Assembly: GCA_049366815.1 (NCBI GenBank) | Contig: JBMNCO010000051.1 | Location: 1-33,862, forward strand | DNA: 33,862 nt | Reading direction: 5' to 3' | Source of the DNA: CAYNYM01 sp049366815 | Lineage (GTDB): Bacteria; Desulfobacterota; DSM-4660; Desulfatiglandales; HGW-15 | The notes under the pieces: generated by a model | Told to the model about the DNA's origin: nothing | The model's input: only the letters and a program-made list of their open reading frames with translations | The model's database searches: none | In this document: positions 1 to 6,828 of the stretch, piece after piece | Layout of the letters: every line of letters begins with the position of its first letter | How positions within the stretch are numbered: position 1 is the first letter of the stretch | Position numbers and translations under genes: made by a program

Positions 1-2
1 TC

Positions 3-134
3 CTCTCCAAGAAGAGAAAGCTGATACCCTCGGCATGGATAAAGGACCTGCTTGAGGATTCGGTCCGGCTGACCGTGGGAAAAAAGATCATCGATGCCCT
101 GCCGGACGCAGACCGCTCGTCCGAAGAGGAATGA
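3..134 (+). CDS. C-terminal tail of a PRC-barrel/DUF2171-like protein (partial)
   Basis: The window opens inside an open frame that reads to TGA at 132-134 and encodes about 43 residues. The visible part has the form KLIPSAWIKDLLEDSVRLTVG followed by an acidic end. I recognise this from PRC-barrel/DUF2171-type proteins, in which a beta-strand-rich domain ends with an I-P-x-x-W-I pattern; these often sit near BON-domain genes, as here. The upstream part is outside the window, so the family call rests on this short tail. A hairpin follows the stop directly. It could also be the end of an unrelated small stress protein. Confidence 0.4.
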   Translation, partial: LSKKRKLIPSAWIKDLLEDSVRLTVGKKIIDALPDADRSSEEE

Positions 135-137
135 AAA

Positions 138-165
138 GGCCGGGTCAAGAGGTGCCGTCCCGGCC
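138..165 (+). terminator. Stem-loop after the partial gene
   Basis: GGCCGGG (138-144) pairs perfectly with CCCGGCC (159-165) across a 14-nt loop, three bases after the stop codon at 134. There is no U tract, so it is a terminator-like or 3'-end-stabilising hairpin rather than a textbook intrinsic terminator. A second, weaker hairpin (ATGCCC 191-196 with GGGCAT 205-210) lies between it and the next gene. Confidence 0.35.
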
Positions 166-248
166 GTGGAGTGAGGAAAGAAACCTGATCATGCCCCGGT
201 GATCGGGCATATCAATGATACCGGGATTTGAAAGGAGACCTCTTTGAG

Positions 249-1757
249 ATGGACCGACACGACAAAAGGCCGAGGAATCAACCCTTGAAAACGGCTGCCG
301 TCCTTCTTTTATCGGTGGCTCTTTGTGGGTTGGCGTCACAATCAATTTTTGCCCAAGAAATAACGGACAAGAATATCACGCTTTTCGTAGAGACCGAACT
401 CGCGCATGGAGAAGGCGTTGCGGCCCATCGCATAGACGTGAGCACGCGGGAGGGGGTGGTCAGCCTTTCAGGTAACGTGGGCAGTCTGCTGGCCGGGGAA
501 AGGGCGGTGGAAATAGCTCAGGGCGTCAAAGGCGTCCGGGCCGTGATCGACCATCTGGCCGTTTCACCCCCGCCGCGTAGTGATCAGCAGATCCTCGCCG
601 ACTTGAGACAGGCACTCCAGGACGATCCGGCAACCGACGTGTACGAGGTCTCCATAATGGTGCAAGGCGGGCTGGTCACCTTGACGGGTGAAGTTGATTC
701 GTGGGCGGAAAAACAAATCTGCAGCCAAGTAACCAAAGGCGTAAAGGGCATAAAAGGGCTCAACAACAACCTTACTTTGAAACAAAAGGCTGTCCGTATC
801 GACGAGGAAATCGAGGCCGACATCAAGAGCCGATTCAGGTGGGATACGCGTTTATCCCACGATATGATCGATATTGATGTAGAAATGGGGCAGGTGACGC
901 TGGCAGGGGTTGTGGGCTCTGCGGCCGAAAAGCGACGTGCTCACGGAGATGCCTGGGTGGGCGGGGTGGTCTCCGTGGACCACGATCAGCTCAGGGTAGA
1001 CCCCAACCTCACCGGAGACCGGCTGCGGAGCGGAAAGTACGCCGGAATCTCGGATGATCGCGTAGCGCAAGCAGTGAAAGACGCATTCGAGTACGATCCT
1101 CGGGTTGCTCCCTTTGATATCGGAGTGGATGTCACGGCCGGGATCGTCACCTTGACGGGCATTACGGACAATCTCAAAGCGAGAATGTCGGCCGAAGAGG
1201 ATGCCATGAACACGGCGGGCGTCTGGCGGGTCAAGAATTTTATCAAAGTGCGTTCCGATCTCGGCTCCTCTCAATTTCCCGCCTCTTTGCCGTACGGCAC
1301 GCCCGGTGTCATGCTTGAAAAAATTCGCGCCGCCTTGGCACGCGATCCCTATGTGGATCAGGCCGATATCTCCGTGACGGCCGTCTCCAGGTTCAGAGGA
1401 ACGGTTTACCTTGACGGCATGGTGGACTCGGAATTCGAGAAGCGGCGGGCCGAGGATGTGGTATCCAGGCTGAGGCAGGTGGTACACATTTTCAATGACA
1501 TACAGGTCGGCCGGGAATGGCGGGGAAAAAGCGATTGGGAAATCCTGCAAGACATCGAGGGGGAACTTTGGTGGAGCCCTTACGTGGAAAGCGACCACAT
1601 AGCCGTAACGGTTGAAGACGGCATCGCGATCCTCACCGGGGTCGTGGAGGATCTGCGAGAACGCCGCATAGCCACGGAGAATGCCTATGAAGGCGGTGCA
1701 AGAGAGGTGCGAAACTTTTTGAAAGTAAGAAACGGACCGCCTTCCCTCGCCCCCTGA
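249..1757 (+). CDS. Exported protein with six BON domains
   Basis: A 502-residue protein with an N-terminal signal sequence (hydrophobic residues about 16-34, ending near SIFAQ). It is followed by six consecutive BON-type repeats at about 40-105, 110-178, 183-250, 266-335, 355-420 and 428-493. Each repeat shows the alternation 'I-x-V-x-x-G-x-V-x-L-x-G-x-V' and a later hydrophobic strand of the type 'VxxVxNxLxV'. BON domains are known from OsmY and from outer-membrane and secretin proteins and are thought to bind membranes or envelope partners; no enzymatic residues are expected. I chose ATG 249 because AAAGGAG (231-237) precedes it; a TTG at 228 would add seven residues ahead of that ribosome site. 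OsmY has two such domains, so six is long. A periplasmic envelope-stress role is inference. Confidence 0.85.
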   Translation: MDRHDKRPRNQPLKTAAVLLLSVALCGLASQSIFAQEITDKNITLFVETELAHGEGVAAHRIDVSTREGVVSLSGNVGSLLAGERAVEIAQGVKGVRAVIDHLAVSPPPRSDQQILADLRQALQDDPATDVYEVSIMVQGGLVTLTGEVDSWAEKQICSQVTKGVKGIKGLNNNLTLKQKAVRIDEEIEADIKSRFRWDTRLSHDMIDIDVEMGQVTLAGVVGSAAEKRRAHGDAWVGGVVSVDHDQLRVDPNLTGDRLRSGKYAGISDDRVAQAVKDAFEYDPRVAPFDIGVDVTAGIVTLTGITDNLKARMSAEEDAMNTAGVWRVKNFIKVRSDLGSSQFPASLPYGTPGVMLEKIRAALARDPYVDQADISVTAVSRFRGTVYLDGMVDSEFEKRRAEDVVSRLRQVVHIFNDIQVGREWRGKSDWEILQDIEGELWWSPYVESDHIAVTVEDGIAILTGVVEDLRERRIATENAYEGGAREVRNFLKVRNGPPSLAP

Positions 1758-1946
1758 GGGCCTCTGTCACAAGCGAAAATACGAGGGAATGTATTGTGCA
1801 TACATCCCTTTCTGAAGAGGAAAGGAAGGAAGGATGAGAAACAGGAAGACGCCCGCTTCCAGTCCCTGGACCCTTTTCCCCGGCGGTTCACCACGGTTCC
1901 CCGACACTCCAGTTGTAGCGGATTTCCTTCCCGGATTGCGACCGTC
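1758..1946. other. Intergenic stretch with a short hairpin
   Basis: Between the convergent BON and ybhB genes I see no gene. GGG-ATGTAT (1785-1794, one bulged A) pairs with ATACAT-CCC (1800-1808), a possible shared 3'-end hairpin. Directly after it, TCCCTTTCTGAAG (1805-1817) matches the arm of the hairpin repeat at 4613 and 28233, so this may be a decayed fragment of that repeat. Confidence 0.3.
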
Positions 1947-2387
1947 CTATTGAGCCACCCCCTTCTTGTAGAGTCCTATGAGTTCGGCACGTTCCAATAC
2001 ATGCCCCTCCATGGCCTTTTCCACATCCGCTTTGCTGGATCCGTCCGGAAGATCCAGTTTCGTGTCCAGGGCATAGAGTTTGAAAAAATATCGATGCGTC
2101 CCGGAAGGAGGACACGGGCCGCCGTATGCCGTGGTTCTGAAGTCGTTTACGGCCTGTCTACCGGGAACGGAATCCTCCTCGATCCTGGAAAGTACCGGCA
2201 TGTCATAGACGACCCAGTGCACCCATGTCCCGGCGGGGGCGTCCGGATCATCCACGATCAAGGCGAGGGCCTGGGTTCCCTCGGGGACGTTCGATATCTC
2301 CAGGGTCGGATTGACGTCAATACCCTCACATGTGAACTTCAGGGGAATGTTTTCAATGTGACCGAATTCCGGGCTTGCGATTTTCAT
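1947..2387 (-). CDS. ybhB: YbhB/YbcL-family (PEBP) Raf-kinase-inhibitor-like protein
   Basis: The 146-residue product has the phosphatidylethanolamine-binding-protein fold signature of the YbhB/YbcL family. It has an early 'NPTLEISNVPEGTQALALIVDDPDAP' region (residues about 26-51), then 'WVHWVVYDMP', and 'AYGGPCPPSGTHRYFFKLYALD', which carries the conserved G-P-x-P-P-x-G-x-H-R-Y motif forming the anion pocket. Length is typical and no signal peptide is visible, so it is cytoplasmic. The natural ligand in bacteria is uncertain. AGGAGGT lies six bases before ATG 2387 and fixes the start. It is transcribed away from the broken M48 gene, and an AATACAG box (2449-2468) sits 61 nt upstream facing it. 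Confidence 0.92.
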   Translation of the reverse strand: MKIASPEFGHIENIPLKFTCEGIDVNPTLEISNVPEGTQALALIVDDPDAPAGTWVHWVVYDMPVLSRIEEDSVPGRQAVNDFRTTAYGGPCPPSGTHRYFFKLYALDTKLDLPDGSSKADVEKAMEGHVLERAELIGLYKKGVAQ

Positions 2388-2448
2388 GGTCAGACCTCCT
2401 TGTTCATATCATCTCGGTTAGATCTTAGGTATGTTGCCTTATACTTGA

Positions 2449-2468
2449 AATGGGTTGCATCCTGTATA
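2449..2468 (-). promoter_or_regulatory. AATACAG box facing ybhB
   Basis: On the minus strand this reads TATACAG-GATGCA-ACCCATT, one of 13 copies of a 20-bp imperfect inverted repeat with a 6-nt spacer. It ends 61 nt before the ybhB ATG. It forms a back-to-back pair with the box at 2536. Confidence 0.65.
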
Positions 2469-2535
2469 TAGACAGGTTTCAGGCTGTATCAGGCGCGCCG
2501 TGCAGGGGGCGGGACAGAGGGTGTTTTTTCGCCCG

Positions 2536-2555
2536 AATACCGGTTTCTCGGTATT
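2536..2555 (+). promoter_or_regulatory. AATACAG box, fully symmetric copy
   Basis: Reads AATACCG-GTTTCT-CGGTATT, a perfect 7-bp inverted repeat with the same 6-nt spacer as the other copies. It ends 57 nt before the ATG of the broken M48 lipoprotein gene. The right half differs from the consensus CCCYATT but mirrors its own left half, which supports reading the element as a dyad. Confidence 0.5.
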
Positions 2556-2612
2556 TCCCCTTTTCGGCGTTTGATGTTTGATGAAAACAGTAGATTAAGA
2601 TACGAGGTAGCC

Positions 2613-2884
2613 ATGAAATTTCGTGGTTTGAGATGGTCGGGCATATTTTTCTGGTTCCTGCTCCTTTCCTGCCAGAGCGTCCCCATTACAGGGCGGCGGC
2701 AGCTGAACCTGGTTTCGTCGGAGCAGATCCAGGCCATGAGTCTTGATCAGTATCGCGATTTTCTTTTGAAACACACGGGGTGATACGGGGGACGGCCGAG
2801 GCCGATCAGGTGAACCGCGTGGGGAGAAGAATTCAATCGGCCGTGGGTTTCCGGCAAAGAATGGCCGCCCAGAAAGGGGGATGA
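2613..2884 (+). pseudogene. Truncated, frameshifted M48-type metalloprotease lipoprotein
   Basis: ATG 2613 (GAGGT just upstream) starts a lipoprotein signal, MKFRGLRWSG followed by a hydrophobic run and the lipobox LLLSC. The sequence 'PITGRRQLNLVSSEQ' that follows is the characteristic start of periplasmic M48 (Oma1/BepA/LoiP-like) proteases. The frame stops at TGA 2781-2783. Shifted by one base it continues as 'GTAEADQVNRVGRRIQSAVG', the next conserved segment of the family, and stops again at 2882-2884. The whole catalytic domain with HEXXH is absent. The gene is therefore a remnant of the first 90 or so residues, broken by a frameshift and a 3' deletion. It lies under a symmetric AATACAG box. 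Confidence 0.75.
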
Positions 2885-3044
2885 TAGGTTCCTGAATTCC
2901 TCCGCACACATCCGACAGGAAAAGCCGGATCGAAAACATCAGAAGTCTGATCCCGGAGGCCATGAGATACTACAGGCGGTAGTCGGGGAAACGGGGGCAG
3001 GCGTCGAGTCGACCGGTCAAAAAAAGGGGAGGAAAGGAATCGCC

Positions 3045-3215
3045 ATGTTGAAGAGATGGATATATTTTGCTCTGTTCATCGCAGCATTGAGCATATCGGG
3101 CTGCGAAAAAGAAGGCCCCGCCGAGAAGGCAGGTGAAAAGATCGACGAGACGATCGAAGAGGCCGGAGAGAAAATGGAAGAGGCGGGCGACAAGATAAAG
3201 GAAAAGACCGACTGA
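3045..3215 (+). CDS. Small helical lipoprotein (56 aa)
   Basis: ATG 3045 is preceded by a purine-rich AGGGGAGGAAAGGA ribosome site. The 56-residue product has a basic N-terminus (MLKRW), a hydrophobic stretch and a good lipobox (ISGC, Cys20). The mature part of about 36 residues is almost purely Glu, Lys, Ala, Gly and Asp in an amphipathic helical repeat (AGEKIDETIEEAGEKMEEAG). Such small charged lipoproteins are common in envelope-stress neighbourhoods, but I assign no function. It should be anchored in the inner or outer membrane facing the periplasm. The neighbours on both sides are pseudogenes, yet this frame is intact with a clean start and lipobox. Confidence 0.75.
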   Translation: MLKRWIYFALFIAALSISGCEKEGPAEKAGEKIDETIEEAGEKMEEAGDKIKEKTD

Positions 3216-3463
3216 GCGAGGATTACGCGTACGGATCGAAAACCCGCTTTTCCCTTCGGCCGGTAAGCCTCTGGGTGGGGTCGGACATCATGGGTTTGCC
3301 TCAGGAGAGACTGGGAGCACGAAATCCGCAATTCCGAACCATAACCGGCACAAAACGCTTGTCTGAACGTTGATGGCCGGCCGCTATAGCGGCCAGATCC
3401 AGGGCACTGCAAGACCGATCAACGCCGCCACGGCGTTATGGAGCGATTGGGTGAGAACCATGG
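3216..3463. other. Non-coding or degraded stretch
   Basis: I see no supported gene. The short frames here have no ribosome sites or family motifs. It probably holds further decayed sequence downstream of the MscS remnant on the minus strand. Confidence 0.3.
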
Positions 3464-3678
3464 AAAGCGTTCCGCTATCTTTTTCAGGATTCGGATCTGT
3501 GTCTGAATGCTCCTGCCCTCAGATTGTCAGACACATCGGTCGCGAAGTGCGCAAGGACAAAATCCTCGGCCACGCTCAAGAGCCGAACCATCAACCAGGC
3601 GATCGAAAAGATGAGAAGCAGCACCAAGGCGTGCTGCAGAAATTACAGCAGGCGATCGGATACCTCCATGAAGGACAC
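3464..3678 (-). pseudogene. Fragment of an MscS-family mechanosensitive channel
   Basis: Reading the minus strand from 3678, a stop-interrupted frame gives 'FLQHALVLLLIFSIAWLMVR', then 'LLSVAEDFVLAHFATD', then 'VSDNLRA'. After a frameshift near 3490 it continues with 'TQIRILKKIAERF'. The order of a membrane helix followed by D-N-L-R-A and T-Q-x-R-I-L-K-K-I is diagnostic for the second transmembrane region of MscS-like channels. The pore helix and the cytoplasmic beta and cage domains are missing, and there is an in-frame TAA just before FLQHAL. It is a dead remnant of roughly 70 codons. No ribosome site or promoter is evident. Confidence 0.6.
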
Positions 3679-3742
3679 TAAAACCGGACAGAAAGCACCG
3701 GAAAGATTGCATGCTTCATTTTCCGGAAAAGTCTCTTCCGTC

Positions 3743-4483
3743 TCAGACTTCTTTATTGAGCATCTTACGGAGGCGGAGGGCGTTTTGAACGGCATATCCG
3801 GCCTCGTCGTTGTCAAAAAAACAGAACACCTCCCTTCCTTCGCCCGCCCAGTGGGTCATGGCCCCGGCCCACCCCGCCAGAGTGCTCGTATCGTACTCCC
3901 CGCGGTAGGCGCCGTCCGGTCCGTGAAGGCGAATGTAAACGAAATCCGCGGTGATTTCTTTGGGGGTTAGGAATCCCGAAAGTTCAAAGATGCAGAAGGC
4001 CGCCCCCATTTCGCGCAGCGCCTCGTAAACGGACGGCACCTGCCAGTCCGGATCACGGAATTCAAAGGCGTAGCGGAAGTCCGTGGGCAGGGCGTCCAGA
4101 AAGTCCATGAAGCGATCCATGTTCAGGTGCCAGCGTGGAGGAAATTGAAAGAGGATAGGTCCCAGTTTGTCCCCAAGGGCCTTCGCCGCTTCCAGGAGGC
4201 GCGGCAGGGTGTCGCCGGGATCCTTCAATTTCTTCATGTGGGTGATATAGCGGCTTGCCTTGAGCGCAAAGATAAAGCCCGAGGGGGCGGTTCCCTTCCA
4301 TCGGCTCAATGTTTCGGCGGAGGGCAGTTTGTAGAAAGAATTGTTGATCTCCACGGTGCGAAAGTGATCGACGTAATACGCCAGGAAGTCCTTTTTTTTC
4401 CTCCCCGCAGGATAGAAGGGCCCCTGCCAGTGGGGATAGGCCCATCCGGATGTGCCGATATAGATGTTGTTCCACTCGATCAT
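3743..4483 (-). CDS. DUF72 family protein (YecE-like)
   Basis: A TIM-barrel-like DUF72 protein of 246 residues. The start 'IYIGTSGWAYPHWQGPFYP' is the family's N-terminal signature, followed by 'TVEINNSFYKLPSAETLSRW', 'LGPILFQFPPRWHLNMDRF', 'FEFRDPDWQ', 'YIRLHG' and 'VFCFFDNDEAGYAVQNALRL', in the usual order. The biochemical function of the family is unknown. I chose ATG 4483, which places the signature close to the N-terminus as in relatives. The frame is open back to an ATG at 4600 (39 more residues), but that extension has no family similarity. Neither start has a good ribosome site. A hairpin repeat begins 13 nt upstream of 4600. Confidence 0.88.
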   Translation of the reverse strand: MIEWNNIYIGTSGWAYPHWQGPFYPAGRKKKDFLAYYVDHFRTVEINNSFYKLPSAETLSRWKGTAPSGFIFALKASRYITHMKKLKDPGDTLPRLLEAAKALGDKLGPILFQFPPRWHLNMDRFMDFLDALPTDFRYAFEFRDPDWQVPSVYEALREMGAAFCIFELSGFLTPKEITADFVYIRLHGPDGAYRGEYDTSTLAGWAGAMTHWAGEGREVFCFFDNDEAGYAVQNALRLRKMLNKEV

Positions 4484-4612
4484 GGAAGATTCGTATATTT
4501 TTACCCTCCGGGAAAGCCGAGGATACCGCATCTCCGGCGTTATCTCGCGTTCGCGGTAGTCTACTACAGCCTCACTTTCGATGCCTTGGATCTGCAGCAT
4601 CCTCGATTTTTG

Positions 4613-4738
4613 GTATGAATTTAGCCCTTTCCAACAACTGTGTGGAAATCATGCTCCCTTTCTGAAGTGACCAGCCCGGGAGCTTCGCAACGCAAGAAAG
4701 GGTGCATGATTTCCTTTCGAATTTTTCAAAGGGCTAAA
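4613..4738. repeat. Hairpin repeat, complete copy (MITE-like)
   Basis: Outer arms TTTAGCCCTTT (4620-4630) and AAAGGGCTAAA (4728-4738) are perfect 11-bp inverted repeats. Inner arms at 4644-4663 and 4695-4714 match over 19 of 20 bases (left arm starts GGAAATCATGC, right arm ends GCATGATTTCC). The element could fold into a long interrupted hairpin of about 119 nt. Positions 4613-4675 are 61/63 identical to 28233-28295, and its right end resembles an inverted, diverged copy at 23093. It carries no ORF. It may be a non-autonomous mobile element or a shared RNA leader of the minus-strand gene next to it. Confidence 0.75.
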
Positions 4739-4746
4739 GTGTTACA

Positions 4747-4997
4747 ATGATTCTTGTTCACAATATGTCCGCGCTTTTTTTCGTCCTCATCCCCACCGCG
4801 GGATTTGTGGCCGGATTCAGATCCCGAGGCCCTTGGGCCAATCTTCTCGTCTCCTCCTTCGTCATCTTCCTCGCATCCTGGGCAGGCGGTCTCTGGCCGG
4901 CCCCTTTCGGCCCCCTGCTCTGGGGGTATTTTTCTGGGTACTGGTCCTTCTTCTGATCGTGGCGATTGTGATCAGATACTTCGAGGCTCATCCCTGA
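4747..4997 (+). pseudogene. Small two-helix membrane protein, frameshifted
   Basis: From ATG 4747 (or ATG 4765) the frame encodes a hydrophobic protein with 'FFVLIPTAGFVAGFRSRGPW' and 'FVIFLASWAGGLWPAPFGP', and stops at TGA 4954-4956. Moving one base forward near 4925-4935 (GGGGGTATTTTT) restores a continuous second half, 'VFFWVLVLLLIVAIVIRYFE', ending at TGA 4995-4997. The intact product would be about 82 residues with two or three membrane helices. The break lies in a homopolymer-rich spot, so a sequencing error is possible. No ribosome site is obvious. I do not know a function for the family. Confidence 0.6.
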
Positions 4998-5004
4998 GTG
5001 CGTC

Positions 5005-5262
5005 TTTTCCGGCAATCCGGTACTGGAAGGCCGGGATATTGTCGTAACCGTAAAAAACGGGATCGTTGATCTGCGGGGCCGGGTGGAAACCGAAGAACTC
5101 AGGATCGATTACCTCAAGGGTCGGCTGACTCTCAAAGGCGTGCTGCCGAGCGAGGCCTCCCGCCAAGTCCTACTGCACCTCATCCAGGACGTCCTGGGGG
5201 TGGTGGAGGTCGACGACCCGCTTCGCATCGACCGGCTCCCCTGGCAGAGGAAAGAACGCACC
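5005..5262 (+). pseudogene. BON-domain fragment fused to M16 peptidase remnant
   Basis: The open frame here reads 'GRDIVVTVKNGIVDLRGRVE', then a second piece 'YLKGRLTLKGVLPSEASRQV', then 'IQDVLGVVEVDDPLRI'. Both pieces carry the BON strand pattern (V-x-V-x-x-G-x-V-x-L-x-G-x-V and a late V-x-x-V-x-D). No start codon with a ribosome site or signal peptide precedes them, so the N-terminal part is lost. The frame runs without a stop into the M16 peptidase segment, which makes this a fusion produced by a deletion. Confidence 0.5.
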
Positions 5263-6043
5263 GGATGGATGGAAGATCTCGCCCGCATCCGCCTCGAAGA
5301 CCTCAAGGGCTTTCATCGTCGCTTTTACCCCCCCGGGGTCTCCATCCTGACCGTGGCTGGCGATGTCTCTCTCGAAGAGATCGAAAAGCTGCTTTCGACC
5401 GGTCTTGGACAATGGCAAGAAAGCCCTGTTTCCGAACGCGGTTTCCGGAGCCGGTTTACGAAAGGTCCGGAAGAGTTTCTGACGGATCACCCCATTTCCC
5501 AGGCCAACGTGGTGCTCGGGCACACCGGCATAAGAAGATCACATCCGGATTAGGTCGCACTTTCGGTCATGAACAACATCCTGGGCGGGGGGATTGTCCT
5601 CCCGCCTCATGAAGAGCGTGCGCTCGAAACGGGGGCTGACCTACGGCGTATCCAGTCGGCTGGTGTCTTACCGGGAGGCCGGTTCCTTCCAGGTCGTCTT
5701 TCAGACCAGAGCCGGCGCAGCCCGGCGGGCCGTGTCCCTGTGTATCGAGGAGATGAACCGCATGAAACGGGAGCCCGTCGGTCTTCAGGAACTGGAGACG
5801 GCCAAGGGTCAGCTGGCGGGAAGTCTTCCCCTGAGGCTTGACTCCCTTGACGGCCTTGCCCGTTTTTATTCCGCCGTCGAATATTACGCTCTGGGACGGG
5901 ACTATGCGAGCCGTTATCCGGATCTTGTGCGGAGGGTTACCCGGCAAGGGGTCCTTCAGTCCGCACGCGATTTTCTCCATCCGCAAAAATGCATCGCCAG
6001 TATCGTGGGAAATCTCGAAACGCTCAAGGGATCCGCTCCGTGA
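5263..6043 (+). pseudogene. Broken M16 (insulinase-type) peptidase, C-terminal two thirds
   Basis: The sequence 'EDLARIRLEDLKGFHRRFYP', 'VAGDVSLEEIEKLLST' and 'QANVVLGHTGIRRSHPD' follows the M16 zinc-peptidase family downstream of its HXXEH site, which is itself missing. TAG at 5551-5553 replaces the tyrosine codon expected after RRSHPD, and the same frame continues as 'VALSVMNNILGGG'. A frameshift near 5590-5600, next to a run of six G, moves to 'SSRLMKSVRSKRGLTYGVSS'. That frame is then open through 'LETAKGQLAGSLPLRLDSLD' to TGA 6041-6043. So the gene has lost its catalytic N-terminus and carries one nonsense and one frameshift change. It cannot make an active peptidase. Confidence 0.75.
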
Positions 6044-6046
6044 ACA

Positions 6047-6373
6047 TCAGGCTCCGGGTTCCACGGGTCGATAACGGACACCGGACGCCTTCTTGTCGTC
6101 ACCGGAAATCGCCTGCGGCGGTCCCTGAAATCGGTTGTAGAGCCAGGCAAAAATCAAACCGAACAGCAGACCGTCCACCAGTGCGTACAACACACCGGTG
6201 ACAACATCCCCAAGGGATCCGGTCGCGTCGTAGCCCGGGTAAATAGAGGCCAGCATTTGAAGAAATGCGCTTCCATAGCCCGGACGCAGAATATTCACCA
6301 GCCCTGTTAGGAGCACCGCGACACCCCACAATAGGCCCATGGCCAATGCGGTTGCTTTGATATCGAGTCTCAT
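6047..6373 (-). CDS. DUF5676-like small membrane protein
   Basis: A 108-residue integral membrane protein. One helix lies at about 8-29 (ALAMGLLWGVAVLLTGLVNI), a 'YPGYDATGSLGDVVTGVLYALVDG' section follows at about 45-68, and a second helix ends in 'FAWLYNRF'. The combination of 'LLWG', 'YPGY', 'VDG' and 'WLYN' is typical of DUF5676 membrane proteins; function unknown. ATG 6373 overlaps the TGA of the upstream ferritin-like gene (ATGA), so the two are translationally coupled. The short hydrophilic C-terminus would be cytoplasmic. The neighbouring M16 remnant is convergent and ends three bases away. Confidence 0.8.
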   Translation of the reverse strand: MRLDIKATALAMGLLWGVAVLLTGLVNILRPGYGSAFLQMLASIYPGYDATGSLGDVVTGVLYALVDGLLFGLIFAWLYNRFQGPPQAISGDDKKASGVRYRPVEPGA

Positions 6374-6828
6374 ATCTTCTTGATTTGTTCCGCGCTTTGT
6401 ACCAGTTTCTCCTTTTCGTGCTCCTGCTGTTCGGCCAATTGCAGGAACATCTCCCTCACTCTGGGAGTCATGGAGGCACTGTCGGCCGTCTCCCGGTAGA
6501 AGCTCAGGAGACGGTCATTCACTTCCATTACCATTTCGACCAGTTCATCCACCGTCATGTCCGCTGACGGTTCCAGCCCTTTCAAGGAAAGGCCTTCCTC
6601 CCCGATCACAAACTGCTTCCATGTCTCGCTGTTTTTTTGCCCTTCCTCCATGGCGTAACGCCTGAGTCCTTCGTGAAGACGTTTTTCATGACGGCTGAGG
6701 TACTCCAGTAGCATAGCGACGCGCTCCTTCTCCACCTCGTCCGTCAGTCGTTCATAGAATCTGCCCAACCTGCCGTGAAAATCGGCGGCCATGGCGATAA
6801 TCTCTTCGATCTGTTCGTACAGTTTCAT
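6370..6828 (-). CDS. Ferritin-like/rubrerythrin-type helical protein
   Basis: A 152-residue, all-helical, Glu/Lys-rich soluble protein. The helices carry E-x-I-I-A-M-A-A-D-F-H (about 7-18), 'MLLEYLSRHEKRLHEGLRR' (about 40-58) and 'EMFLQLAEQQEHEKEKLVQS' (about 124-143). The E-x4-H-E and E-x2-E-H-E spacings resemble the ligands of diiron four-helix bundles, so a ferritin-like fold is likely. A metal site is inferred, not proven. I start at ATG 6828 because the TGA of the 36-codon ORF overlaps it (ATGA). An upstream in-frame ATG would add 12 residues within that ORF. It is coupled downstream to the DUF5676 gene. Confidence 0.65.
   Translation of the reverse strand: MKLYEQIEEIIAMAADFHGRLGRFYERLTDEVEKERVAMLLEYLSRHEKRLHEGLRRYAMEEGQKNSETWKQFVIGEEGLSLKGLEPSADMTVDELVEMVMEVNDRLLSFYRETADSASMTPRVREMFLQLAEQQEHEKEKLVQSAEQIKKI

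Noticed and set aside
852..1598. Long minus-strand frame opposite the BON gene
   Set aside because: Antisense shadow of six BON repeats, without a start signal.
1785..1808. Possible further AATACAG box (ACAATACA on the minus strand)
   Set aside because: Only the left half matches; the spacer and right half do not fit, and no minus-strand gene follows. A local hairpin explains it better.
2449..2468. Boxes read as RpoH, sigma-54 or ordinary sigma-70 promoters
   Set aside because: CCCCATT resembles the RpoH -10, but no TTGAAA lies 13-16 bases upstream in the better copies; there is no TGGCAC-N5-TTGC; and no common -35 element precedes the boxes.
4613..4738. Hairpin repeat as an integron attC site
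   Set aside because: The ends do not match the RYYYAAC/GTTRRRY core sites, and no integrase or cassette array is nearby.
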